Shown piece after piece: positions 1 to 6,272 of a stretch of 7,176 nt of DNA (position 1 is its first letter; each line of letters opens with the position of its first letter). Source of the stretch: an uncultured Pseudomonas sp. (GTDB lineage Bacteria; Pseudomonadota; Gammaproteobacteria; Pseudomonadales; Pseudomonadaceae). The stretch is taken from assembly GCF_946885955.1 (NCBI RefSeq), contig NZ_CAMPHI010000092.1:1-7176 (forward strand), given 5' to 3'. The notes under the pieces are model-generated. The model did not search any database. It was not told the DNA's origin and worked only from the letters and a program-made list of their open reading frames with translations. A program made the position numbers and the translations under genes.

Positions 1-1855
1 GCTTGGTCTCGGTGTAGAGCTGGCGCAGCAGGCTGGCGCGCCAGGAATTCCACAGCGTCGGATTGGTGGCGTTGATGTCGGCCACGGTCAGTACATAGAG
101 ATAGTCGAGGCGGGTCTGGTCGCCGACCAGGCGGGCGAAATCGAAAATCACCTGGGGGTCGGAGAGATCCTTGCGCTGCGCCGTGGTCGACATCACCAGA
201 TGGTTCTGCACCAGCCAGACGATCAGCTTGGTGTCCCAGTTCGGCAACTGGTGACGTAGGCAGAAGGCTTCGGCATCCACCGAGCCGAGCGCCGAGTGAT
301 CGCCGCCGCGACCCTTGCCGATGTCGTGATAGAGCCCGGCGAGGTAGATCAGCTCGGGTTTGGGCAGCTTGCCGATACGCTTGCTGGCAAGGGGGAATTT
401 TTCCGACATCTGGGTGTTCTGCGTGTACTGCAGTTTGCGCAGATGCTTGATCAGGTTGAGCGTATGCGCATCGACCGTATAGATGTGGAACAGGTCGTGC
501 TGCATCTGCCCGACGATCTGGCCGAACTCCGGCAGGTAGCGGCCGAGAATGCCGTAGCGGTTCATTCGGCGCAGGTTGCGGTGGATGCCCTGCGCGCATT
601 TGAACAGTTCGATGAACAGGCTGGTATTGCGGATATCGCTGCGAAAATCGTCGTCGATCAGGTGGCGGTGATCGCGCAGCAGGCGAATGGTATCGGCGCA
701 TACGCCGTTGATTTCCGGGTGCTGGGCCATCAGCACAAAGATTTCCAGAATCGCGAACGGCGTACGTTTGAATACGTTGGGGTGAGTGACTTCGATATAG
801 CCGTTGCGCAGCTGGAAACGGCTGTTGAGTTGCGTGGCGGGGCTGCTTTCGCCGGCGCGGAGGATCTGTTCTTCGAAGTGCTGATTGATCAGGTCGCTGA
901 GCTCGGCGATGCTCATGACCACGCGGTAGTACTTCTGCATGAAGCGCTCGACCGCGAGCTTGGCGTCGCCGTCTTCGAAACCCAGCAGGCTGGCGATGGC
1001 GCGCTGGTGGTCGAACAGCAAGCGGTCTTCGGCGCGCCCGGCGAGCATGTGCAGGGCGTAGCGCACCTTCCACAGGAAATCCTGGGAGGCAGCGAGCAAG
1101 GCATATTCGCTTTCCAGGAGAAAATCCTGGCCGAGCATGGCGTGCAGGTTGAGCGTGCCGAAGTGCCGGCGCGCGACCCAGAGGATGGTCTGGATATCGC
1201 GCAAACCGCCCGGCGAGCCTTTGACGTTGGGCTCCAGGTTGTATTCGGTGTCGTTGTACTTGGCGTGGCGCGCCTTCTGCTCGTCGCGCTTGGCCAGGAA
1301 GAACTGCTTGCTCGGCCACATGTGTTCGCTGCTGGTGACCGACTGCATGCGTTGGCGCAGGCTTTCCGGGCCGGCGATGGTGCGGCTTTCCATCAGGTTG
1401 GTGATCACCGTCAGGTCGGCGCGGGCCTGTTCGGCGCATTCTTCGACCGAGCGTACGCTCTGGCCGACTTCCAGGCCGATATCCCACAGCAGGGTGAGAA
1501 ACGATTCTATGGGCTCGCGGAAAATCTCGTGGTCGGCATTGTCCAGCAGGATCAGCAGGTCGATGTCGGAGTAGGGGTGCAGTTCGCCGCGGCCATAGCC
1601 GCCCACGGCCAGCAAGGCGATATCGGCGCCCTTGTTCCAGTCCAGGCGGTCCCAGGCCTCGCGCAGGATCTGGTCGGTGAACCAGGCGCGGTCCTCGACC
1701 AGGCGGCGGACATCGCCGCCTTCCTTGAAGCGCGCATCGAGAATCTCATGGGCGCGGTGGATGGCCTTCTTGAAGGCGCCAATCGGGCTGGCCTTGAGGG
1801 CGAGTTCGGCCTGGAACTGGCCGCGGTCGAATAATTGGCTGACTTCCTGCGACAT
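1..1855 (-). CDS. glnD: PII uridylyltransferase / uridylyl-removing enzyme GlnD (3' end outside window)
   Basis: GlnD is the cytoplasmic glutamine sensor: it adds UMP to PII proteins (GlnB/GlnK) when glutamine is low and removes it when glutamine is high, thereby steering glutamine synthetase adenylylation and NtrBC. My minus-strand translation stays open for 618 codons to the window edge. The N-terminal nucleotidyltransferase motif [19 protein letters not shown] spans about residues 85-103, with D97 and D99 as the expected metal-binding aspartates. A conserved segment [17 protein letters not shown] lies near 206-222. The HD hydrolase motif [13 protein letters not shown] lies near 509-521 (H510, D511). 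Full-length family members are about 890-900 residues, so the rest of the HD domain and the two C-terminal ACT domains are cut off by the window, not lost. The ATG at 1855-1853 is preceded by AAGAAGG at a suitable distance and by an in-frame TGA at 1876-1874, so no longer start is possible. It follows map by 36 bases and probably shares its transcript. Confidence 0.98.
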   Translation of the reverse strand, partial: MSQEVSQLFDRGQFQAELALKASPIGAFKKAIHRAHEILDARFKEGGDVRRLVEDRAWFTDQILREAWDRLDWNKGADIALLAVGGYGRGELHPYSDIDLLILLDNADHEIFREPIESFLTLLWDIGLEVGQSVRSVEECAEQARADLTVITNLMESRTIAGPESLRQRMQSVTSSEHMWPSKQFFLAKRDEQKARHAKYNDTEYNLEPNVKGSPGGLRDIQTILWVARRHFGTLNLHAMLGQDFLLESEYALLAASQDFLWKVRYALHMLAGRAEDRLLFDHQRAIASLLGFEDGDAKLAVERFMQKYYRVVMSIAELSDLINQHFEEQILRAGESSPATQLNSRFQLRNGYIEVTHPNVFKRTPFAILEIFVLMAQHPEINGVCADTIRLLRDHRHLIDDDFRSDIRNTSLFIELFKCAQGIHRNLRRMNRYGILGRYLPEFGQIVGQMQHDLFHIYTVDAHTLNLIKHLRKLQYTQNTQMSEKFPLASKRIGKLPKPELIYLAGLYHDIGKGRGGDHSALGSVDAEAFCLRHQLPNWDTKLIVWLVQNHLVMSTTAQRKDLSDPQVIFDFARLVGDQTRLDYLYVLTVADINATNPTLWNSWRASLLRQLYTETK

Positions 1856-1891
1856 GCGGCGGCCTTCTTTATGTCAGGGCGTATACGGCGA

Positions 1892-2674
1892 TCAGGCCGA
1901 AGTGCGGGCGATGGTGTCGTCGTTGCGCAGGGTGAAGATCTCGTAGCCGTCGGCGGTGACCAGGATGGTGTGCTCCCACTGCGCCGAGAGCTTGCGGTCC
2001 TTGGTGATCGCGGTCCAGCCGTCGCCGAGCAGGCGGGTTTCCGCGCGCCCCTGGTTGATCATCGGCTCGATGGTGAAGGTCATGCCTTCCTTCAGCTCCA
2101 TGCCGGTGCCGGCGCGGCCGTAATGCAGCACCTGTGGCTCTTCATGGAACACCGCGCCAATGCCATGGCCGCAATATTCGCGCACCACCGAGAAGCCGTT
2201 CTTCTCGGCATGCTTCTGGATCACCTCGCCGATATCGCCGAGGCGTGCGCCCGGCTTGACTATCTCGATGCCCTTGTACATGCATTCCTGGGTGACCTTG
2301 GCCAGGCGCTCGGCCCACTCGGGCACTTTGCCGACCATGAACATTTTGCTGGTGTCGCCGTGGTAGCCGTCCTTGATCACGGTGATGTCGATATTCAACA
2401 CATCGCCGTCCTTCAGGGGCTTGTCATTGGGGATGCCGTGGCAGACCACGTGGTTGATCGAGGTGCAGATCGACTTGGGGAAGCCTTTATAGTTGAGCGG
2501 GGCGGGAATGGCCTGCTGCACGTCGACTATATAGTTGTGGCAGATGCGATCCAGTTCCTCGGTGGTCACGCCGGGCTTGACGTGTTCGCCGATCATTTCC
2601 AGCACCTCGGCGGCCAGGCGGCCGGCCACGCGCATTTTTTCGATTTCAGCGGGCGTTTTGATGGTGACGGTCAT
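1892..2674 (-). CDS. map: Type I methionine aminopeptidase
   Basis: Map removes the initiator methionine from nascent proteins whose second residue is small, after deformylation. It is a cytoplasmic metalloenzyme of the pita-bread fold. The 260-residue length fits the compact bacterial type I form (E. coli 264). All five metal ligands are visible: D96 (in NIDITV), D107 (in HGDTSKMF), H170 (in EYCGHGIG), E203 (in FTIEPM) and E234 (in QWEHTI). The substrate-side H79 (VVCHGIP) and H177 (FHEEPQ) are also present. The start MTVTIKTPAEIEKMRVAGRLAAEV aligns with the family N-terminus, although the Shine-Dalgarno is weak (AGAGA, about 5 bases upstream). It is transcribed divergently from rpsB, from the 272-base intergenic region, and is the upstream partner of glnD. 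The sequence looks intact and ordinary; I see no N-terminal zinc-finger or SH3-type extension. Confidence 0.99.
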   Translation of the reverse strand: MTVTIKTPAEIEKMRVAGRLAAEVLEMIGEHVKPGVTTEELDRICHNYIVDVQQAIPAPLNYKGFPKSICTSINHVVCHGIPNDKPLKDGDVLNIDITVIKDGYHGDTSKMFMVGKVPEWAERLAKVTQECMYKGIEIVKPGARLGDIGEVIQKHAEKNGFSVVREYCGHGIGAVFHEEPQVLHYGRAGTGMELKEGMTFTIEPMINQGRAETRLLGDGWTAITKDRKLSAQWEHTILVTADGYEIFTLRNDDTIARTSA

Positions 2675-2700
2675 CTGGGGTCTCTGGGCAAGCGGAAAAG

Positions 2701-2788
2701 AGCGCTATGTTAGCAGCTTCAAGGCGCAAGCCATAAGTCGCAGCGCGAGCCGGCCGCTGTTGTGGCTTGTTGCTTGTAGCTTAGCGCT
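2701..2788. repeat. Long imperfect inverted repeat between map and rpsB
   Basis: The outer arms AGCGCTA (2701-2707) and TAGCGCT (2782-2788) are complementary. CAAGG (2720-2724) can partly meet CTTG (2773-2776). CAAGCCATAA (2727-2736) pairs with TTGTGGCTTG (2760-2769), with one G-U if transcribed, and CAGC (2741-2744) pairs with GCTG (2756-2759) around an 11-base tip. The arms are unequal: the left one carries extra bases near 2708-2719 and 2737-2740. Tandem runs built from AGCTT/CAAGC units are, as I recall, common between Pseudomonas genes, so this may be a degenerate member of a dispersed intergenic repeat rather than a specific regulatory site. Its right arm reaches into the expected -35 area of the rpsB promoter and its left arm lies 27 bases upstream of map. 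Confidence 0.6.
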
Positions 2789-2814
2789 GCCGTTTATGGT
2801 ATAAAACGCGCCGC
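2777..2814 (+). promoter_or_regulatory. Probable rpsB promoter: extended -10 with GC-rich discriminator
   Basis: The sequence TGGTATAAA (2797-2805) is an extended -10 element: TG, one base, then TATAAA, five of six matches to the sigma70 consensus. The hexamer 17 bases upstream (TAGCTT, 2777-2782) is a poor -35, as is usual when an extended -10 is present. It is followed by ACGCGCCGC, a GC-rich discriminator of the kind associated with stringent (ppGpp/DksA) control of ribosomal genes. Transcription would start near 2812-2813 and leave a leader of about 134 nt before rpsB. The start site is inferred from spacing only. Confidence 0.75.
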
Positions 2815-2946
2815 TTTACGGGCTACAGGCTCGGAAGCATTAACCCACACACGTATCGACACGGTTTCCTGGGTGCCTGGCGGCTGGTCCGCAAGGTTGG
2901 AAATTGGGATGCGTGGAGGCCTAACCCGACTTATCAAGGAACTATC
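2813..2946 (+). promoter_or_regulatory. Structured rpsB 5' leader, candidate S2 autoregulatory site
   Basis: In enterobacteria, ribosomal protein S2 represses translation of its own rpsB-tsf message by binding the rpsB leader, and the leader fold is reported as conserved among gammaproteobacteria. Here the leader shows GCGG (2880-2883) with CCGC (2889-2892) around CTGGT, and GGTTGG (2895-2900) with CCTAACC-side bases 2921-2926 (one G-U) enclosing 20 bases. GCCT (2875-2878) could also pair with AGGC (2917-2920), which crosses the second helix and so implies either a switch or a pseudoknot. The Shine-Dalgarno AAGGA (2936-2940) sits just 3' of these helices, 6 bases from the ATG. The pairings were found by eye; S2 binding is inferred from homology. 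Confidence 0.55.
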
Positions 2947-3690
2947 ATGTCCCAAGTCAATATGCGCGATATGCTGAAGGCCGGTGTGCACTTCGGTCAC
3001 CAAACCCGTTACTGGAACCCGAAAATGGGTAAGTACATTTTCGGCGCGCGTAACAAGATTCACATCATCAACCTCGAAAAAACCCTGCCGATGTTCAACG
3101 ACGCGCTGTCGTTCGTCGAAAAACTGGCTTCGGGCAAAAACAAGATCCTGTTCGTCGGCACCAAGCGTTCCGCTGGCAAGATCGTTCGCGAAGAAGCAGC
3201 CCGTTGCGGTTCGCCGTTCGTCGATCATCGCTGGTTGGGCGGCATGCTGACCAACTACAAGACCATCCGTGCTTCGATCAAGCGTCTGCGCGACCTGGAG
3301 ACTCAGTCCCAGGACGGTACTTTCACCAAGCTGACCAAGAAAGAAGCCCTGATGCGCACCCGCGATCTGGAAAAACTGGACCGCAGCCTGGGTGGTATCA
3401 AGGACATGGGCGGTCTGCCGGACGCTCTGTTCGTTATCGACGTTGACCATGAGCGCATCGCTATCACCGAAGCCAACAAACTGGGTATCCCGGTAATTGG
3501 TGTGGTCGATACCAACAGCAGCCCGGAAGGTGTTGATTACATCATCCCGGGTAACGACGACGCCATTCGCGCCATCCAGCTGTACATGGGTGCCATGGCT
3601 GATGCGGTAGTGCGCGGTCGCAACCACGTTGCTGGCGGTACTGGCGAGTTCGTCGAAGAAGCGCCGGCTGCTGAAGCAGCTGAAGGCTGA
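2947..3690 (+). CDS. rpsB: 30S ribosomal protein S2
   Basis: S2 is a late-assembling small-subunit protein at the head-body junction; it is needed for S1 to join the ribosome and thus for initiation on most messages. The 247-residue product opens with the S2 signature: [20 protein letters not shown], then a YWNPKM stretch to residue 27 and [16 protein letters not shown] soon after. The conserved [10 protein letters not shown] follows (W96-N103), and a charged helical hairpin rich in K, R and E occupies roughly residues 105-155. [11 protein letters not shown] and [23 protein letters not shown] segments fit the Rossmann-like core. The C-terminus is a short acidic/alanine tail ([11 protein letters not shown]), typical of Pseudomonas. 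The start is set by AAGGA 6 bases upstream and by homology. It heads the translation operon, with tsf 177 bases downstream behind a terminator-type hairpin, an arrangement that can make S2 and EF-Ts at different levels. Confidence 0.99.
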   Translation: MSQVNMRDMLKAGVHFGHQTRYWNPKMGKYIFGARNKIHIINLEKTLPMFNDALSFVEKLASGKNKILFVGTKRSAGKIVREEAARCGSPFVDHRWLGGMLTNYKTIRASIKRLRDLETQSQDGTFTKLTKKEALMRTRDLEKLDRSLGGIKDMGGLPDALFVIDVDHERIAITEANKLGIPVIGVVDTNSSPEGVDYIIPGNDDAIRAIQLYMGAMADAVVRGRNHVAGGTGEFVEEAPAAEAAEG

Positions 3691-3716
3691 GTGATAAACG
3701 CCTAGCGTTGACTCAG
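3687..3716 (+). other. Hairpin overlapping the rpsB stop codon
   Basis: CTGAGT (3687-3692) pairs perfectly with ACTCAG (3711-3716). Inside it AACGC (3697-3701) pairs with GCGTT (3705-3709) around the triloop CTA, leaving GATA and a single G as an internal loop. The rpsB TGA (3688-3690) is inside the outer stem, so a terminating ribosome would keep the hairpin open. It ends four bases before the terminator hairpin at 3720. It has no U-tract of its own. Its function is unknown; RNA 3'-end protection or coupling of termination to translation are possible readings. Confidence 0.6.
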
Positions 3717-3719
3717 TAC

Positions 3720-3748
3720 GCAAAAAGGGGGCTAGGCCCCCTTTTTGC
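3720..3748 (+). terminator. Intrinsic terminator or attenuator between rpsB and tsf
   Basis: GCAAAAAGGGGGC (3720-3732) and GCCCCCTTTTTGC (3736-3748) are perfectly complementary over 13 bp around the triloop TAG. The 5' A-tract and 3' T-tract make it look like an intrinsic terminator in both directions, although the run of T lies inside the stem and is only five long. Because tsf has no clear promoter of its own after it, partial readthrough is the most likely mode, which would lower tsf relative to rpsB or trim the rpsB message. Confidence 0.85.
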
Positions 3749-3760
3749 CACTTTGAGAAC

Positions 3761-3799
3761 CATTGCCTGCGAATCAGCGCCGAGCTGGGGCAGGCAATG
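3761..3799 (+). other. Hairpin in the tsf leader
   Basis: CATTGCCTGC (3761-3770) is the exact reverse complement of GCAGGCAATG (3790-3799). A further 4-bp helix CAGC/GCTG (3775-3778 with 3784-3787) closes a GCCGA loop, giving a two-part stem with a small internal loop. It has no following T-run, so it is not an intrinsic terminator. A smaller stem-loop follows: CGCCCG (3815-3820) with CGGGTG (3827-3832), one G-U, loop CTTCGC. Both precede the tsf Shine-Dalgarno and could be RNA-processing or regulatory structures. Confidence 0.6.
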
Positions 3800-3852
3800 T
3801 GCTACGGAATTGAACGCCCGCTTCGCCGGGTGGAATGGTTGATAACCTATCC

Positions 3853-3859
3853 AAGAGGA
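3853..3859 (+). promoter_or_regulatory. tsf Shine-Dalgarno that decides the start
   Basis: AAGAGGA lies 8 bases upstream of the ATG at 3868. The frame is open further upstream to an ATG at 3835, but that codon lacks a comparable site and would add eleven residues not found in EF-Ts proteins. The downstream ATG is therefore chosen. Confidence 0.85.
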
Positions 3860-3867
3860 TTTTGAAA

Positions 3868-4737
3868 ATGGCAGAGATTACTGCGGCGCTGGTCAAAGAA
3901 CTGCGCGAGCGTACTGGCGAAGGCATGATGGATTGCAAAAAGGCCTTGACCAAGGCCGGCGGCGACATCGAAAAAGCCATTGATGACATGCGTGCTTCCG
4001 GCGCGATCAAAGCTGCCAAGAAGGCCGGCAACATCGCCGCTGAAGGCGCTATCGGGGTCAAGGTTGCCGATGACGGCAAATCCGCCGTGATCCTGGAAGT
4101 CAACTCGCAGACCGACTTCCTGGCTCTGCAGGACGACTTCAAGAACTTCGTCACCAGCAGCGTCGAAAAAGCCTTTGCCGACAAACTGACCGACGCGGCT
4201 CCGCTGATCGCCTCTCAGGAAGCCGCTCGCGAAGCGCTGGTGGCCAAAGTGGGCGAGAACGTCAACATTCGTCGTCTGGCCCGCGTTGAAGGTGACGTGG
4301 TCAATGCGTACCTGCACGGCAACAAGATCGGTGTGGTCGTGGTCCTGAAAGGCGGTAACGCCGACCTGGCCAAAGACATCGCCATGCACGTCGCGGCGAG
4401 CAACCCCGAGTTCCTGCTGCCGTCGGAAGTCTCCGCCGATGCGATCGAGCGCGAGAAAGGCGTGTTCATGAGCCTCAACGAAGACAAGATCAAGGGCAAG
4501 CCCGCTGAAATCGTCGAGAAGATGGTTTCTGGTCGTATCCAGAAGTTCCTCGCCGAAGCCAGCTTGGTCGAGCAAGCCTTCGTCAAGGATCCGGAAGTCA
4601 AAGTCGGCGCCCTGGCCAAGAAGGCTGGTGCTGAAATCGTTTCCTTCACCCGCTTCCAGGTAGGCGAGGGCATCGAGAAGCCGGCTGACAACTTTGCTGA
4701 AGAAGTTGCCGCACAACTGGCTGCCAGCAAGCAGTAA
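3868..4737 (+). CDS. tsf: Translation elongation factor Ts (EF-Ts)
   Basis: EF-Ts is the guanine nucleotide exchange factor of EF-Tu: it releases GDP from EF-Tu so that EF-Tu-GTP can again carry aminoacyl-tRNA. From the chosen start the product is 289 residues, the length I recall for Pseudomonas EF-Ts (E. coli 283). The N-terminal UBA-like domain begins MAEITAALVKELRERTGEGM and continues with MDCKKAL to residue 27. The core follows, with VNSQTDFLAL at about 78-87; D83 and F84 are the residues that intrude on the Mg2+ site of EF-Tu. Later conserved blocks are GENVNIRR, AMHVAASNPEFL and a C-terminal VGEGIEKPADNFAEEVAAQ. The Q and L in TDFLAL differ from the common ETDFVA form, but I recall the same variant in other Pseudomonas. 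It lies between two terminator-type hairpins, downstream of rpsB and upstream of pyrH. Confidence 0.99.
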   Translation: MAEITAALVKELRERTGEGMMDCKKALTKAGGDIEKAIDDMRASGAIKAAKKAGNIAAEGAIGVKVADDGKSAVILEVNSQTDFLALQDDFKNFVTSSVEKAFADKLTDAAPLIASQEAAREALVAKVGENVNIRRLARVEGDVVNAYLHGNKIGVVVVLKGGNADLAKDIAMHVAASNPEFLLPSEVSADAIEREKGVFMSLNEDKIKGKPAEIVEKMVSGRIQKFLAEASLVEQAFVKDPEVKVGALAKKAGAEIVSFTRFQVGEGIEKPADNFAEEVAAQLAASKQ

Positions 4738-4758
4738 GACGTTTATAGTGTTGCCCCG

Positions 4759-4793
4759 AAGAGGCTGCCCGCTCACGCGCGCGGCCTCTTTTT
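4759..4793 (+). terminator. Intrinsic terminator after tsf
   Basis: AAGAGGCTGC (4759-4768) pairs with GCGGCCTCTT (4781-4790) over 10 bp including one G-U, with a 12-base loop, and the 3' arm runs into TTTTT (4789-4793). It begins 21 bases after the tsf stop. This is a standard rho-independent terminator layout and suggests that rpsB-tsf forms a unit partly separated from pyrH onward. Confidence 0.88.
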
Positions 4794-4931
4794 CAAACTG
4801 GCAGGTAGTTTTCAACAGCTTGCTGAAAGATGCTCGGCGCGTCGCGTCGAGGAATCGAGCGTTGCGAAACACTCGATGATAGGGGTCGCCAAGACCCGCA
4901 CAAGCATTCAACGCCGCAGGAGAGACTGGTA
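4794..4931 (+). promoter_or_regulatory. pyrH leader region with two hairpins, no clear promoter seen
   Basis: This stretch follows the tsf terminator and leads into pyrH. ATCGAG (4854-4859) pairs with CTCGAT (4872-4877). After a C-A mismatch, GTT pairs with AAC, closing a GCGA (GNRA-type) tetraloop at 4864-4867. A second hairpin has GGGTC (4883-4887) against GACCC (4893-4897) with loop GCCAA. At 4809-4827 a bulged stem TTTTCAACAGC/TTGCTGAAA is also possible. I scanned for -35/-10 pairs with 16-18 base spacing and saw none that is convincing, so pyrH expression depends on readthrough or on a promoter I cannot recognise. Confidence 0.5.
4918..4924 (+). promoter_or_regulatory. pyrH Shine-Dalgarno that decides the start
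   Basis: AGGAGAG lies 7 bases upstream of the ATG at 4932. The frame is open further upstream to an ATG at 4830, but that extension would add 34 residues without family resemblance and runs through the leader hairpins. The ATG at 4932 starts the recognisable [20 protein letters not shown] sequence. Confidence 0.9.
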
Positions 4932-5675
4932 ATGGCTCAGCAGATTAGTGGTCGTCAACCGCGCTACAAGCGCATTCTGCTCAAACTCAGCGGCGAGGCC
5001 CTGATGGGGTCGGAAGATTTCGGCATCGATCCCAAGGTTCTAGATCGCATGGCTCTGGAAGTCGGCCAACTGGTCGGCATTGGCGTGCAGGTCGGTCTGG
5101 TTATCGGTGGTGGCAACCTGTTCCGCGGCGCCGCGCTCTCGGCGGCGGGGATGGATCGGGTCACCGGCGATCATATGGGTATGCTGGCCACCGTGATGAA
5201 CGCCCTGGCCATGCGCGATGCGCTGGAGCGCTCGAATATTCCGGCGATCGTGATGTCGGCGATTTCCATGGTCGGCGTGACCGATCATTACGACCGGCGC
5301 AAGGCGCTGCGTCATCTGAAAACCGGTGAGGTGGTGATTTTCGCCGCTGGCACTGGCAATCCGTTCTTCACCACCGACTCGGCCGCTTGCCTGCGGGCCA
5401 TCGAGATCGATGCCGATGTGGTGCTGAAGGCGACCAAGGTGGATGGCGTCTACACCGCCGATCCGTTCAAAGATCCGCATGCGGAGAAGTTCGATCGTCT
5501 GACTTACGATGAAGTGCTGGATCGTAAGCTGGGCGTGATGGATCTGACGGCGATTTGTCTGTGCCGCGACCACAAGATGCCGCTGCGTGTCTTCAATATG
5601 AATAAGCCCGGTGCCTTGCTCAATATCGTGGTCGGCGGCGCCGAAGGTACTCTGATCGAGGAAGATGCAAAATGA
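4932..5675 (+). CDS. pyrH: UMP kinase (UMPK, bacterial hexameric type)
   Basis: PyrH phosphorylates UMP to UDP with ATP, the step that feeds all UTP/CTP synthesis and UDP-sugars. It belongs to the amino acid kinase superfamily and is unrelated to eukaryotic UMP/CMP kinases; the E. coli enzyme is a hexamer, activated by GTP and inhibited by UTP. The 247-residue product shows the phosphate-binding KLSGEALMG (18-26), the glycine-rich IGGGNLFRG (58-66), [18 protein letters not shown] (73-90, D80 contacting UMP), [13 protein letters not shown] (140-152) and the ATP-side [19 protein letters not shown] (160-178). All key segments are intact. Its TGA overlaps the frr start by four bases (ATGA), so the two are probably translationally coupled. 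It follows the tsf terminator with a 194-base gap. Confidence 0.99.
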   Translation: MAQQISGRQPRYKRILLKLSGEALMGSEDFGIDPKVLDRMALEVGQLVGIGVQVGLVIGGGNLFRGAALSAAGMDRVTGDHMGMLATVMNALAMRDALERSNIPAIVMSAISMVGVTDHYDRRKALRHLKTGEVVIFAAGTGNPFFTTDSAACLRAIEIDADVVLKATKVDGVYTADPFKDPHAEKFDRLTYDEVLDRKLGVMDLTAICLCRDHKMPLRVFNMNKPGALLNIVVGGAEGTLIEEDAK

Positions 5676-6229
5676 TCAATGAGATCAAGAAAGACACCCA
5701 AGAACGCATGCAGAAAAGCCTGGAGTCGCTGATCCATGCCTTCAGCCGGATTCGTACCGGCCAGGCCCACCCGAGCATCCTGGGTGGGGTGATGGTGCCG
5801 TATTACGGTGCCGATACGCCCTTGAACCAGGTCGCCAACGTGACCGTCAAGGACTCCCGGACGCTGCAGGTCGTGGCTTTCGAGCGCAATATGCTGGCGG
5901 CCGTCGACAAGGCGATCCAGAGCTCCGGTCTGGGCTTCAACCCGACCAACCTGGGCGAACTGCTGCTGATTTCCATGCCTGCCCTGACCGAGGAGACCCG
6001 CAAGGGCTTCACCAAGCAGGCGCGCGATGCGGCGGAAGACGGTCGTGTGGCGGTGCGCAATATTCGTCGCGATGCCTTGAGTCAGCTTAAGGATCTGGTC
6101 AAAGAGAAAGAGATCAGTGAAGACGAAGAGCGTCGTGCCGCGGACGATATCCAGAAGCTGACCGACAAGTTCGTGGCGGAAATCGAAGTGGCCATGAAGC
6201 AGAAAGAAGCGGATTTGATGGCTGTTTGA
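5672..6229 (+). CDS. frr: Ribosome recycling factor RRF
   Basis: RRF works with EF-G (and IF3) to split the post-termination ribosome into subunits so that it can start a new round. The 185 residues match the usual bacterial length exactly. Domain I is a long three-helix bundle formed by the N-terminus ([19 protein letters not shown]) and the C-terminal half. Domain II lies in between, roughly residues 30-105, with the [14 protein letters not shown] and LQVVAFERN segments. The domain I motif VRNIRRDA (128-135) contains R132, the position known to matter in E. coli RRF. The ATG lies inside the end of pyrH (ATGA overlap). GAGGAAG (5658-5664) is placed 7 bases upstream within pyrH, so efficient initiation is expected both by coupling and on its own. 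uppS follows after 43 bases. Confidence 0.99.
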   Translation: MINEIKKDTQERMQKSLESLIHAFSRIRTGQAHPSILGGVMVPYYGADTPLNQVANVTVKDSRTLQVVAFERNMLAAVDKAIQSSGLGFNPTNLGELLLISMPALTEETRKGFTKQARDAAEDGRVAVRNIRRDALSQLKDLVKEKEISEDEERRAADDIQKLTDKFVAEIEVAMKQKEADLMAV

Positions 6230-6272
6230 CGGGCAGTTTTTCAGCAGCCTGTTAACGGTCAGGATTATCGAC
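6230..6272 (+). other. frr-uppS spacer with TTTTTCAGCAGCCTG motif
   Basis: The 43-base gap contains GTTTTTCAGCAGCCTGTTAA (6236-6255) and then AGGA (6261-6264), the uppS ribosome binding site, 8 bases before its ATG. A related string, GTTTTCAACAGCTTGCTGAAA, lies in the pyrH leader (4808-4828). No terminator or promoter is evident in this gap, so frr and uppS are likely cotranscribed. Confidence 0.5.

Noticed and set aside
296..1834. Plus-strand open frame of 512 codons
   Set aside because: It lies antisense to glnD, whose minus-strand product carries the nucleotidyltransferase and HD motifs. The plus-strand protein has a biased composition (A, V, D, Q, G) typical of a shadow of GC-rich coding sequence and no recognisable domain.
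1..1855. Apparent truncation of glnD without ACT domains
   Set aside because: The reading frame is open to the window edge, so the missing C-terminal part is simply outside the window.
1835..2713. Plus-strand open frame of 292 codons
   Set aside because: It is antisense to map, which is fully recognisable with all metal ligands; the antisense product is H/A/D/G-rich and resembles no family I know.
2794..3723. Minus-strand open frame of 309 codons
   Set aside because: It is antisense to rpsB and crosses its promoter and leader. The strong codon bias of rpsB explains the absence of stops on the other strand.
3835..3867. Upstream in-frame ATG for tsf
   Set aside because: It would add eleven residues not seen in EF-Ts and lacks a good ribosome binding site; AAGAGGA points to the ATG at 3868.
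3945..4130. Variant TDFLAL instead of TDFVA in EF-Ts as a possible functional change
   Set aside because: As I recall, this form is shared by other Pseudomonas EF-Ts proteins and the key D and F are kept, so it is a lineage trait.
3847..4911. Minus-strand open frame of 354 codons
   Set aside because: It is antisense to tsf and spans the tsf terminator and pyrH leader; no domain and no plausible start site.
4830..4931. Upstream in-frame ATG for pyrH, 34 extra residues
   Set aside because: It covers the structured leader and has no family similarity; AGGAGAG directly precedes the ATG at 4932.
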